29,564 bases of DNA from CAZOKO01 sp964580455 (GTDB taxonomy: Bacteria > Desulfobacterota > WTBG01). Both the position numbers and the translations under genes were made by a program. Shown here piece by piece: positions 15,745-23,477 of the stretch (position 1 is its first letter; every line of letters begins with the position of its first letter). Where the stretch lies: positions 1-29,564 of the forward strand of contig CAZOKO010000022.1 in assembly GCA_964580455.1 (NCBI GenBank), given 5' to 3'. Below the pieces are notes generated by a model that saw only the letters and a list, made by a program, of their open reading frames with translations, ran no database searches and was not told where the DNA came from.

Positions 15745-17268
15745 TCAGTCTCCCTTTCTTATTCCAAATTTTTTCATTCTGGAGTCGAAGGTGGATCTTT
15801 TAACACCCGCCTTGCATGCTACTCTGGTAATATTCCACTTGTTTCTCTCAAGCATGTAAAGCATGTAGTCCTTTTCAAGCTCCTGCCATTTATAGCCAGC
15901 AAAATTTAACCCTTGGTCTGGATTTTCTTTACCATCTGTCCTGCTAACATTCTCTGGTCCTACCTGCGCGAGTGAATTTGGAGATATTACATTATCATTT
16001 GTGATAAAGTACTCTGGAAGGTCAGCCTCATCAATTATCTTCCCCTGCACAGCAACTATCATCAACTTTACAAAGTTTTCAAGTTCCCGTACGTTGCCCT
16101 TCCAGGGGTAATTTACAAGGTGCGTTAATGCTTTCTCGGATATTCTTTTTGTGTGAATTCCAAGCCGGTAACATTCTTTATTCAGAAAGTAATCCAGGAG
16201 CAGTGGTATATCCTCTTTCCTTTCCCTCAAAGGAGGAATGTATAACGGCAACACATTTAAACGATAAAAAAGGTCCTCTCTGAATCTGTTTTGAGCAACT
16301 GCCCGTGTTAAATCTACGTGCGTTGCAGAAACAATCCTTACGTCAACTTTTATTGTCATCACCTCGCCGAGCGGTTTAACTTCACCTCCCTGAATAACAC
16401 GTAAAATGCGGGCCTGCAGGTCAATGGCCATATCCCCTATCTCATCCAGAAAAACTGTTCCTCCGTCAGCGGCCTCAAACAACCCGATCTTATCTTGATT
16501 TGCCCCAGTAAATGCCCCTTTTTTATGGCCGAATAGTTCGCTTTCCAGCAGAGCATCTGGAATAGCGCTGCAGTTTTGAACAAGAAACGGTTTTTCCTTC
16601 CTTGTGCCCAGGCGGTAGATCTCTCTTGCCAGCACTTCTTTGCCGGACCCACTTTCACCCATAATAAGCACAGGGAAATCAACCTTCGTATAATCTCTGG
16701 CTTTTTCAACCGCTTTTAAAAAGCTCTGACTTTGCCCGATTATGGGATTATCGTTTCTAAGCTGGTTAACAGTCTTATTGAGTTTCTGGTTTTCCTTCAA
16801 CTGGAGATGGTAGTCGAGAAAATTGCTAAGAGCTATTGATCCGATAGTGACCAGGTTTTCTATCAGTTCAAGATATTCCTTCTTCAGATTTACTTTTGAA
16901 CCACCTGCGCTTGTATCTATGAGCTGGACTGCCCCATACACATTGCCGTTTCTCATGATCAGGGGAAAACAGAGGATAAGTGTACTTTTCACATCCAAAT
17001 CGTTTTCAATCTTCCATAAATGACGAGCATCATCACCTGGCCTACCGATTGTCATTTTTTCGTTCTCTATTACCCAGCCTACAATACTGGGCTGCTTGAA
17101 ATTTATTTCTAATCCTTTGATCCTTTCACTCTGATCACCAAGTGCCTCAAGACAAAGATAGCTACTTTTCTTTTTAACCCAGACAGAACCTCTCTCCACA
17201 TTCTGAAGTTTAAGGAGCGAAGCAAGAAAGGTGTTAAGCAGATTTCTTTCCGATTCTGATATATGCAT
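15745..17268 (-). CDS. Sigma-54-dependent transcriptional activator (GAF - AAA+ - Fis)
   Basis: This 507-residue enhancer-binding protein has an N-terminal GAF domain (about 1-150) that probably senses a small ligand or redox state. A central AAA+ domain shows Walker A GESGSGKE (204-211), GAFTGA (251-256, the loop that contacts sigma-54) and Walker B GTVFLDEIGD (270-279). A C-terminal Fis-type helix-turn-helix ends the protein (WNITRVACKAGVKRSTFDSR). All functional motifs are intact, so it should activate sigma-54 RNA polymerase. It is divergent from the C25 peptidase gene, whose upstream region carries a sigma-54 promoter. A second such promoter lies in front of the 73-aa/1065-aa gene pair. 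This makes it the likely regulator of both units, by position. Confidence 0.93.
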   Translation of the reverse strand: MHISESERNLLNTFLASLLKLQNVERGSVWVKKKSSYLCLEALGDQSERIKGLEINFKQPSIVGWVIENEKMTIGRPGDDARHLWKIENDLDVKSTLILCFPLIMRNGNVYGAVQLIDTSAGGSKVNLKKEYLELIENLVTIGSIALSNFLDYHLQLKENQKLNKTVNQLRNDNPIIGQSQSFLKAVEKARDYTKVDFPVLIMGESGSGKEVLAREIYRLGTRKEKPFLVQNCSAIPDALLESELFGHKKGAFTGANQDKIGLFEAADGGTVFLDEIGDMAIDLQARILRVIQGGEVKPLGEVMTIKVDVRIVSATHVDLTRAVAQNRFREDLFYRLNVLPLYIPPLRERKEDIPLLLDYFLNKECYRLGIHTKRISEKALTHLVNYPWKGNVRELENFVKLMIVAVQGKIIDEADLPEYFITNDNVISPNSLAQVGPENVSRTDGKENPDQGLNFAGYKWQELEKDYMLYMLERNKWNITRVACKAGVKRSTFDSRMKKFGIRKGD

Positions 17269-17625
17269 TGTTTTTCCCTTTAACTAAACTATGAGAATTC
17301 ATTCAATGTTGTTGCTATTTCGTCACTTATATTATTTGTCGGCACTATCACTATATTTCATTAATTTGTTTTCGAAGTCAACCACTAAAGCATGACGGTT
17401 TTACACGTTCATAACTATAATTTCATTATATATCAATTGGTTACATGATATTGGGTGGAATAATACTATCTGGCATAGCAACTGCAAAATGATCTGAGTA
17501 AAAACAATTCCTGATCAAATAAAAATCTTCAAAAGAAAGGAGGTGGGGAAAATCAGAAGAAATAATTACAAAAAAAATAAATTCAAATCTAACAACAATC
17601 AAAACCATCAGAAAGGAGAAGAAAA
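17269..17625. promoter_or_regulatory. Divergent regulatory region with sigma-54 promoter and GAAAGGAGG site upstream of the C25 gene
   Basis: This 357-bp region separates the activator from the C25 gene. It contains the sigma-54 promoter at 17471-17486. At 17398-17414 is the string gttttacacgttcataa, which recurs with one base less near the other sigma-54 promoter (22905-22920). At 17535-17543 is GAAAGGAGG, which is not followed by a normal start codon; the gene's own ribosome site is a separate gaaaggagaagaaaa directly before its ATG. Enhancer sites for the activator should lie here, but I cannot name a palindrome with confidence. Confidence 0.6.
17471..17486 (+). promoter_or_regulatory. Sigma-54 promoter of the C25 peptidase gene
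   Basis: TGGCATAGCAACTGCA has the -24 GG and -12 GC at the exact required spacing (TGGCAY-N5-TTGCW type, with CTGC for TTGC). The transcript would begin at about 17498, leaving a leader of about 128 bases. The gene for a sigma-54 activator is directly divergent, which strengthens the call. Confidence 0.7.
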
Positions 17626-19248
17626 ATGAATGCTAAAAGACTTATCATAACATCTTTATTATTATCTGTAGTATTGTTTCCTGTAAGTGCTGTTTCACAG
17701 GAGTATCATCTGATGATAATTGCACCGTATGAGTTTGTTGATGAGTTACTGCCTTTGAAGTACTGGAAAGAGGAAACGGGAAGACCAACCACAATCGTAA
17801 CACTGGGCGAAATTGAAGAAAAAGAATATGAAAGAGTCAGAGATTTACCTGAAAAAATTAAAAGATGCATCGATGAGTATGTAAAAAATCACAAAGTTCA
17901 ATATGTACTGCTTGCGGGTGATAGTGACAAGTTCCCTGTAAGATACTACAAGGCTTATAATACAGAGTGGGGTGATAAGTATTACCCCTCAGACCTCTAC
18001 TATATGGATCTCTATGATGCAAATGGTGATTTTGACGATTGGGATGGTGATGGGGATAATATCATCGGAGAGATGGATTTTGCGGGTGGAACAAATATAA
18101 ACCTGGTAAACCTTGACGACATCAATATGTATCCTGATGTGGCAGTAGCAAGGGTGCCTGCATCGACTGAGGCAGAAATAACCACCTATGTAGATAAGGT
18201 AATTGATCACGAAAACCTTGCTCCTGGTGGATGGTTTGACAATGCACTTCTGGTTGTAGATGGAGGCAGGGGAGCTTTCGGGAACAGCACGAAAATGGAT
18301 GCACTGGCCACTGCATCTTTAGGCAGTTTCACCGTGACAAAATATTATCAAAACAACCCTCCCTATAGAACAATGACTACCGCCCAGCGGGCATCTGAAA
18401 TTAACACTGCTATGAATAACGGCGTTGGATTCGTAAATTATTACGGACATGGAAACCGTCTGCTATGGGCCGGCTGGTATGACAATAATGGAATAACCTC
18501 TCTCACCAATGATCTGATGCCTCCAGTTATCTTTGCCACAGCATGCTACACCGGGCGCTTCCACTTCGATCGCAATTACTATGCAGACAGAAATGGAACT
18601 GTCTGGACAGGTGGTGGAACAAATTTCCCAGAGCCGATGGCAATTCAGCCAACTACATATGATGCCCATAATAATGAATCACTTGCTGAACATTTCCTGG
18701 TAAAAAACAGTGCAGGAGCCGTTGGCTATATTGGTTGTACCAGTGTAGTTGAACATGGAGCCTGGCTTAGTAACACTAAAGGGCTCTCCCCTTACTTTTT
18801 TGAGGATTACAACAATGGCACAAGAACTCTGGGAGAAGTTTGGAAAAACGCACTTACTGAATTTATTAATGACTTATATCACCCCACAACTGGAGGCATG
18901 TTTTACTATTCCTTTCTCCATATTCACAAGATGATACTTTTCGGTGATCCATCACTTGCGGTAGGTGGACTGGAAAGGGTAAGACACACCCCTTCGACTC
19001 CAACTATTATTCCCGAGATTAATTGGTTGTTTGAGATAATCTCTGAGAACCATCCAGAAGAAGCCGAAGAATTAAAAGCCCTCTATGATATTGGAATTAA
19101 CACTTCCAACAGTCAGGAGATTATAGAACTCTATAACGAATGGTGCCCTGTTCTCATAGAGGTAATGGAGAATGAGGAAGTATTTAAAGAAATAGTGAAT
19201 ATTATGCTTTATGAGGTTTTAATGTTGATCGAGGAATCTGAAGGATAG
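17626..19248 (+). CDS. Secreted C25-family (gingipain-like) cysteine peptidase with C-terminal tail module
   Basis: The 540-residue protein has a signal peptide (about 1-25, cleaved near SAVSQ) and a caspase-like C25 catalytic domain. The catalytic His is in NYYGHGNRLLWAGW (His275) and the Cys in VIFATACYTG (Cys307). The family segment ILFGDPSLAVGG (437-448) follows. An Asp-rich, calcium-loop-like insert lies at about 131-149. From about 465 the tail is related to the C-termini of the other two secreted proteins (NSQEIIELYNEW, then ENEEVFKEIV), although it has lost the CPVEEIYG part. There is no type IX sorting domain and no long gingipain propeptide. Transcription probably depends on sigma-54 and ends at the strong hairpin at 19277-19309. 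The substrate is unknown. Confidence 0.85.
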   Translation: MNAKRLIITSLLLSVVLFPVSAVSQEYHLMIIAPYEFVDELLPLKYWKEETGRPTTIVTLGEIEEKEYERVRDLPEKIKRCIDEYVKNHKVQYVLLAGDSDKFPVRYYKAYNTEWGDKYYPSDLYYMDLYDANGDFDDWDGDGDNIIGEMDFAGGTNINLVNLDDINMYPDVAVARVPASTEAEITTYVDKVIDHENLAPGGWFDNALLVVDGGRGAFGNSTKMDALATASLGSFTVTKYYQNNPPYRTMTTAQRASEINTAMNNGVGFVNYYGHGNRLLWAGWYDNNGITSLTNDLMPPVIFATACYTGRFHFDRNYYADRNGTVWTGGGTNFPEPMAIQPTTYDAHNNESLAEHFLVKNSAGAVGYIGCTSVVEHGAWLSNTKGLSPYFFEDYNNGTRTLGEVWKNALTEFINDLYHPTTGGMFYYSFLHIHKMILFGDPSLAVGGLERVRHTPSTPTIIPEINWLFEIISENHPEEAEELKALYDIGINTSNSQEIIELYNEWCPVLIEVMENEEVFKEIVNIMLYEVLMLIEESEG

Positions 19249-19276
19249 GCTTTCCTCCTAATAATAAACAGATTAT

Positions 19277-19309
19277 AAAACCCCCCAGTTGAAATACTGG
19301 GGGGTTTTT
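19277..19309. terminator. Strong bidirectional rho-independent terminator
   Basis: A perfect 13-bp stem (aaaaccccccagt paired with actggggggtttt) around a 6-base loop, with T-runs on both strands. It lies between the convergent C25 and 1065-residue protein genes and can serve both. Confidence 0.93.
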
Positions 19310-19355
19310 AATAGGAAGGAACTCACATAGCATTTAAATTCTCAATGCTTTAAAC

Positions 19356-22300
19356 TTATTCTGCAATCATCTTTAAAACTCCATCAATCACCTCTTTCAC
19401 TTCCGCCTTGAATTCATCATCACTTTGTATTGCCATCTTAATTGCCGGACTTAACTGGTAGTATAGTTTTATCATTTCCTGCCCTTCAGGAGACTTGCTC
19501 AGCACATTGTCACGGAAGTATCTTAAGAGCTCTGTTTTTTCTGCGTGCTCACCGTAGATTTCCTCAACAGGACAAATGTTAAGGTCTGGAACTGGATTTG
19601 GTTCTGGATCTGGTTCCGGAGAATTTATCACATCAATTTGAATTGAACTTTCCTCAAGATTTTCCCAGTCAGATGGTGTCATGCAAAGCGCTGTATGGGG
19701 TTGGATTTCGATGCTTTCCTGAAACAAGGTGCACTCTTCAACAGGAATCATATCCTCACTATCCGGTGGCTCAGGCTGCGGGCTCAATTTCACCTGGCTT
19801 AAACGGAGATCAAATCTAATAATATTATCACTGTTGTTTTCATAGGTGAGTGAATTGGAATCAGGTGACACATTGAACCGTGCCAGATCCCCCTTAGAAA
19901 TATTAGTGTCCAGCACTTCAAAAATCCTCTGATTTGTACCGCTAATGGGCTGAGCCGCAATCATTTTGGTAATTGTAACAGAATACTGTTTATTTCTATC
20001 TGATGTCTCAAAGGTCAGAGAGTTGCCACCCTCTTCTAGTTCCAGGGTATAGGTCATACTACGAGAAGGAATCATTGTGGTTATAGTAACAGTATCCTGT
20101 GTTCCCTCGTGTGTCTCGGCATCTTGAATGGCAAGCATGGTATCCTGATCATGGCTCTGCCAGTTATACATCCCCTCTCCCTTGCCGTAAATGTTGACCT
20201 GATAGTCTCCATCAGGAAGAACATAAAATTCCCGTTCACTGAACAGGCCATTGCCCATGGGGCAGACGGGAACTCCTCCGGCAATTTCAAATCTGAGGCT
20301 ACCATCCTGGTCGTACCCCAAGGTGTTTCCCTCACCGTCTTCAATGCCGCTATCCGCACTGCCAGAGAGGATCATACCTAAGCCTGTGAGGCTGGTGGGC
20401 AGGGTGTAGTTGTCTCGAACTGCGATACTTCGCGGGTAGTAGGATATTCCGTAGAATGGGATGTCAACATCTCCCAGTCCGGAACTGATGGTGATGCGAT
20501 GTCTAGTGTCTGCTTCCCACAGACCACCGCTTGCCATATCAAAGTTCCAACTCTCACCTGCGGTGAATATGCGGATATAGGGATAGTTATTCCAGTCAGT
20601 TATTTCTTCATACTCATCAGTATCGGTATTTTCCCGGCTGGTAGAAAACCCTTCTCGATTTGAGTCATACACATATATCCTCCACTCACTGGAACTCACC
20701 TCTTCCAGGTGAACAGGAACCATTGCGTGCCCCTCCATGTCAAAAAGCTCCAGGCCTTCGAAAAGATTCTGAATGCTGATTACTCCCGGCTGATTTGCTC
20801 TGAGGTCTGCCTGTATCCGAGCCAGTATCTCGGATGGGGTTTCATCGATATGGTCCACTAGGTGGGCAATTACCTCTGCAGATACCTGACTGATATGGAG
20901 TTTCCTGACTTCCCGGCTTATACCCGTTACATGGTCATAGTTGTAGCCCAGGTCATGCACTTCAACACCGGGATCAGTTTCTAAATCACCGTAATAATAT
21001 TTCAGGCTCGCTACGCTTACCCCCCAGCAGGTTCCCGGCTGGGAAAGGCCCTCCACATAATAGTCGAACAAAAGCTGTGCGAAAGGATTATGGCAGGCAC
21101 GCTCACAGAAAATGCCATCCCACTCACAGCAGACAGCCCCCCAGGTTACGGCATCGTGGCCGAAACAGCGGTCGTAATCGCTCCAGCTCAAGTTGAACCC
21201 GCCCGGGTTGTGAAATCTGAATCCCCAGTCCCACTGGTAGGGAACAGGCAGCACGTTAAAGGTGTCAGCAGTGGTGAATGAACCTGCAAGGTTTCTCACC
21301 ATAATATCGGTTGGGCCGAGATCTTCCAGATCGGGCAAATAAAAGGTAAACTCTGTATCACTTCCATAAGGAACGGTTGCCACGCGCGTTCCATGCATAT
21401 ACACCCCTGCACCTGCGAGGTCGGAGCCGTGAAGGGTTATGGGTTTCTTGAACCATCCCTCATCAGGGGTAAAGCTCGTTATCTGAGGTCCTGATGGATT
21501 CACAGTTACGTTTATGGTGTTTTCTGAATCAGGACCAGTACCATCAGGGTCTGCGACTGTCAGCCTGAAGATAAGGATTTTAGGCTCACGACCGGGGTCC
21601 GGTGCCACAAAGGAAGCAGTGCTGTTGTCAGCGTCCTGCAAATCGACGTCGTAGCCAACCAGGCTGTCAATCTGTACCCACTCATAGGTTAAGGTGTCGC
21701 CGTCAGGATCAGAACTCCCAGCCCCGGAGAGGATAACAGTAGAACCTTCTGCCACTTCCTGGTCAGGTCCAGCATCAGCTGTGGGAGGGCTATTGATTTC
21801 TCCATCTGTGGTAATGGTAAAATTGTGAACAGAGGTACTCCAGTCAAAGTCTGCCCAGCTTAGCTTTACTTTAGCACGGGTGGTGTCTACTTCGGGTACG
21901 GTCCAGTGATATTCTCTGGGATAATCACAGGGAGAAACAATAGCAATACCGTGGTAGGTAAAACCCCCATCGAGGGAGTATTGGATCTGCATTGCAGATC
22001 CTGAATGTGAAGCACAGCCGGTGACATCCCAGGTAATCACACACTCTGATCCGCCCTCCAGTACCAGGGCCCCCTCGCTTTCCGGATGAGGGTATCTCAA
22101 ATAAATTGAGGGGGTACTGCTTGAGGGTATAATTTTTACATGGTTGGTTGTATATCTGGCAGCGGTGCCTGAACCGTCAACTGCCACTTCAGCTATGATC
22201 CTCAGGTATGACATTTCTGAAACTGTCGGAACCGTCCAGTCATAGGTTCCTTCAAAAAATTCTCTTGAGTCGAAAATAGATGTTATATAGTGTCGGGTTG

Positions 22301-22553
22301 AGCTGCCGCCCCATGCATAAGATAAGATTATACTGTCAGCAGCGTCCCCTTCCAGGTCTACCTCCCAACCAATGGTCATGCTTTCTCCTGATACATATAC
22401 TTCAGCTCCTATAGGGGTGGTCAGGTTGATGGTTGCTGCTTCCGCTGAATTACACAGTGTAATAATCAGTGCCAGTAGAACAAAACCTGCCACTAAAAAA
22501 GATTTTCTTAAAATTATGCTTTCCTCTACCCTTTTAATAATATTTGTTTTCAT
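19356..22553 (-). CDS. Large secreted multidomain protein (Ig-like, PKD, IPT/TIG, papain/C39-like cysteine peptidase, CPVEEIYGE tail)
   Basis: From the preferred ATG at 22553 the product has 1065 residues. The signal peptide ends at about 40 (CNSAEAA). Two Ig-like domains lead (about 41-250), then a PKD domain (257-352, SPPTADAGPDQEVAEGS) and an IPT/TIG domain (356-434). A Cys-rich stretch precedes a likely cysteine-peptidase core with Cys509 in QPGTCWGVSVASL, His609 in MEGHAMVPVHL and Asp630 in IYVYDSN, the Cys-His-Asp/Asn order of papain- or C39-like enzymes. The final 72 residues (994-1065) are the CPVEEIYGE tail shared with the beta-helix protein. An in-frame ATG at 22655 adds 34 charged residues. 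Both starts have GAAAGGAGG sites, but only the internal one starts directly at a signal peptide. A transcription unit with the 73-aa ORF and a sigma-54 promoter is likely. Confidence 0.8.
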   Translation of the reverse strand: MKTNIIKRVEESIILRKSFLVAGFVLLALIITLCNSAEAATINLTTPIGAEVYVSGESMTIGWEVDLEGDAADSIILSYAWGGSSTRHYITSIFDSREFFEGTYDWTVPTVSEMSYLRIIAEVAVDGSGTAARYTTNHVKIIPSSSTPSIYLRYPHPESEGALVLEGGSECVITWDVTGCASHSGSAMQIQYSLDGGFTYHGIAIVSPCDYPREYHWTVPEVDTTRAKVKLSWADFDWSTSVHNFTITTDGEINSPPTADAGPDQEVAEGSTVILSGAGSSDPDGDTLTYEWVQIDSLVGYDVDLQDADNSTASFVAPDPGREPKILIFRLTVADPDGTGPDSENTINVTVNPSGPQITSFTPDEGWFKKPITLHGSDLAGAGVYMHGTRVATVPYGSDTEFTFYLPDLEDLGPTDIMVRNLAGSFTTADTFNVLPVPYQWDWGFRFHNPGGFNLSWSDYDRCFGHDAVTWGAVCCEWDGIFCERACHNPFAQLLFDYYVEGLSQPGTCWGVSVASLKYYYGDLETDPGVEVHDLGYNYDHVTGISREVRKLHISQVSAEVIAHLVDHIDETPSEILARIQADLRANQPGVISIQNLFEGLELFDMEGHAMVPVHLEEVSSSEWRIYVYDSNREGFSTSRENTDTDEYEEITDWNNYPYIRIFTAGESWNFDMASGGLWEADTRHRITISSGLGDVDIPFYGISYYPRSIAVRDNYTLPTSLTGLGMILSGSADSGIEDGEGNTLGYDQDGSLRFEIAGGVPVCPMGNGLFSEREFYVLPDGDYQVNIYGKGEGMYNWQSHDQDTMLAIQDAETHEGTQDTVTITTMIPSRSMTYTLELEEGGNSLTFETSDRNKQYSVTITKMIAAQPISGTNQRIFEVLDTNISKGDLARFNVSPDSNSLTYENNSDNIIRFDLRLSQVKLSPQPEPPDSEDMIPVEECTLFQESIEIQPHTALCMTPSDWENLEESSIQIDVINSPEPDPEPNPVPDLNICPVEEIYGEHAEKTELLRYFRDNVLSKSPEGQEMIKLYYQLSPAIKMAIQSDDEFKAEVKEVIDGVLKMIAE

Positions 22554-22641
22554 AGCGTCATCCTCCTTTCTTACATTTTTCTTGTTGTTTCTATTTAGTG
22601 ATAGCTTTTTAACTTCTTCACCCATGATTTTCATTCCTTTT

Positions 22642-22863
22642 CTAAATTCTTCCATAACTCCTCCTTTCGTAAAGAATGACCTTTAAGGGCTCTTCTAATA
22701 ACATAACAATCCATATTGCCCATTTCTTAGCTCTACTCCTCCCAAACCTTGGTTCAAGTTGCTTCTGAATCCTATATCGCATATTCAATACTGTGTTCAT
22801 TGAATAGTGCTGGGACTCGGAAACAAAATAGATACCTAACCGCTTTATCCCCTCCCCTTTCAT
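22642..22863 (-). CDS. Small protein of 73 residues, unrecognised, with a perfect ribosome site
   Basis: I do not recognise this basic 73-residue protein. It contains RYRIQKQLEPRFG and a hydrophobic segment (KKWAIWIVMLLEEPLKVILY) that could be a membrane or amphipathic helix. Support for translation comes from GAAAGGAGGTGA directly before its ATG and from position. It is the first frame behind the sigma-54 promoter at 22922-22937. Its last 14 bases overlap an alternative start (ATG at 22655) of the large protein, whose ribosome site lies inside this gene. A coupled leader or helper role for the large secreted peptidase-like protein is possible but unproven. Confidence 0.6.
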   Translation of the reverse strand: MKGEGIKRLGIYFVSESQHYSMNTVLNMRYRIQKQLEPRFGRSRAKKWAIWIVMLLEEPLKVILYERRSYGRI

Positions 22864-22921
22864 AGCTCACCTCCTTTCAAAGAATTATATTTTTTTGTAA
22901 CGTTGTTTTACCGTTCATAAG

Positions 22922-22937
22922 AGCAAACAAGATGCCA
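22922..22937 (-). promoter_or_regulatory. Sigma-54 promoter of the small-protein/large-protein unit
   Basis: Read on the minus strand the sequence is TGGCATCTTGTTTGCT, matching TGGCAY-N5-TTGCW with GG and GC exactly 12 bases apart. It lies about 60 bases before the ATG of the 73-residue ORF. Confidence 0.8.
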
Positions 22938-23365
22938 CATTTTCAACCGATCCTGCACATAAAAATAACTCTTATTACGTATAATACAGCTAATTACACT
23001 TGCCTTAAAAAATATGTTACATTTAATTTCGATAAGCTATAAAATTTCAAGCAAGCTTCATGAAAATACAATAGTATTATTTATTATAACTTTGCCAGGT
23101 AAAATAACTGCCATTACAAAGTAATATTCAATTATTAGCAACTCTATTGAGCTAAAACGGGTAATAGCAAGTTATAATTATAATATTTCATAACTCTACT
23201 TAAGAAAAATAATAATCCATATGATAATATATACTTTGAGGAATTACTCAGAAGGTAGAAAAAATGATTTTTTAGAAGAAATATTGTGACTATCTACTGG
23301 AGAGATCGCACTTTATTAATTCTTTGAGATCTTAGCGTCCTTTGCGGTGAATTTTAATAATTATC

Positions 23366-23394
23366 TTGATAATTGTACCTAAGGCTGGTAATAA
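23366..23394 (+). promoter_or_regulatory. Possible sigma-70 promoter of the beta-helix gene
   Basis: TTGATA (23366-23371) and TAATAA (23389-23394) are separated by 17 bases. The expected start is about 23401, some 77 bases before the ATG. A sigma-54 reading of the overlapping ctggtaataagattgg was considered but lacks the -12 GC. Confidence 0.4.
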
Positions 23395-23477
23395 GATTGG
23401 AGTAGAGGAAACTTACATCAATCTTCGCTTAATCTAAAGTCTATTTCATCCAGTATTTAGCAATAAGGAGAACAGCT

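Larger units (their letters stand above)
22864..23477. other. 614-bp divergent intergenic region
   Basis: Very AT-rich. Contents seen: a GAAAGGAGG site (22870-22878, minus strand), the gttttaccgttcataa string (22905-22920), a sigma-54 promoter (22922-22937, minus strand) and a possible sigma-70 promoter (23366-23394, plus strand). The strand cttagcgtcctttgcggtga near 23332 resembles a common dispersed-repeat word. No gene was found. Confidence 0.6.

Noticed and set aside
17543..17629. Upstream peptide of about 28 codons from a GTG, ending in an ATGA overlap with the C25 start
   Set aside because: The only canonical start (GTG at 17543) touches the Shine-Dalgarno with no spacing; an ATC at normal spacing would be needed. 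Possible but not supportable as a gene.
23386..23401. Sigma-54-like tggtaataagattgga before the beta-helix gene
   Set aside because: Has GG at -24 but GG rather than GC at -12; a sigma-70 reading of the same place fits better.
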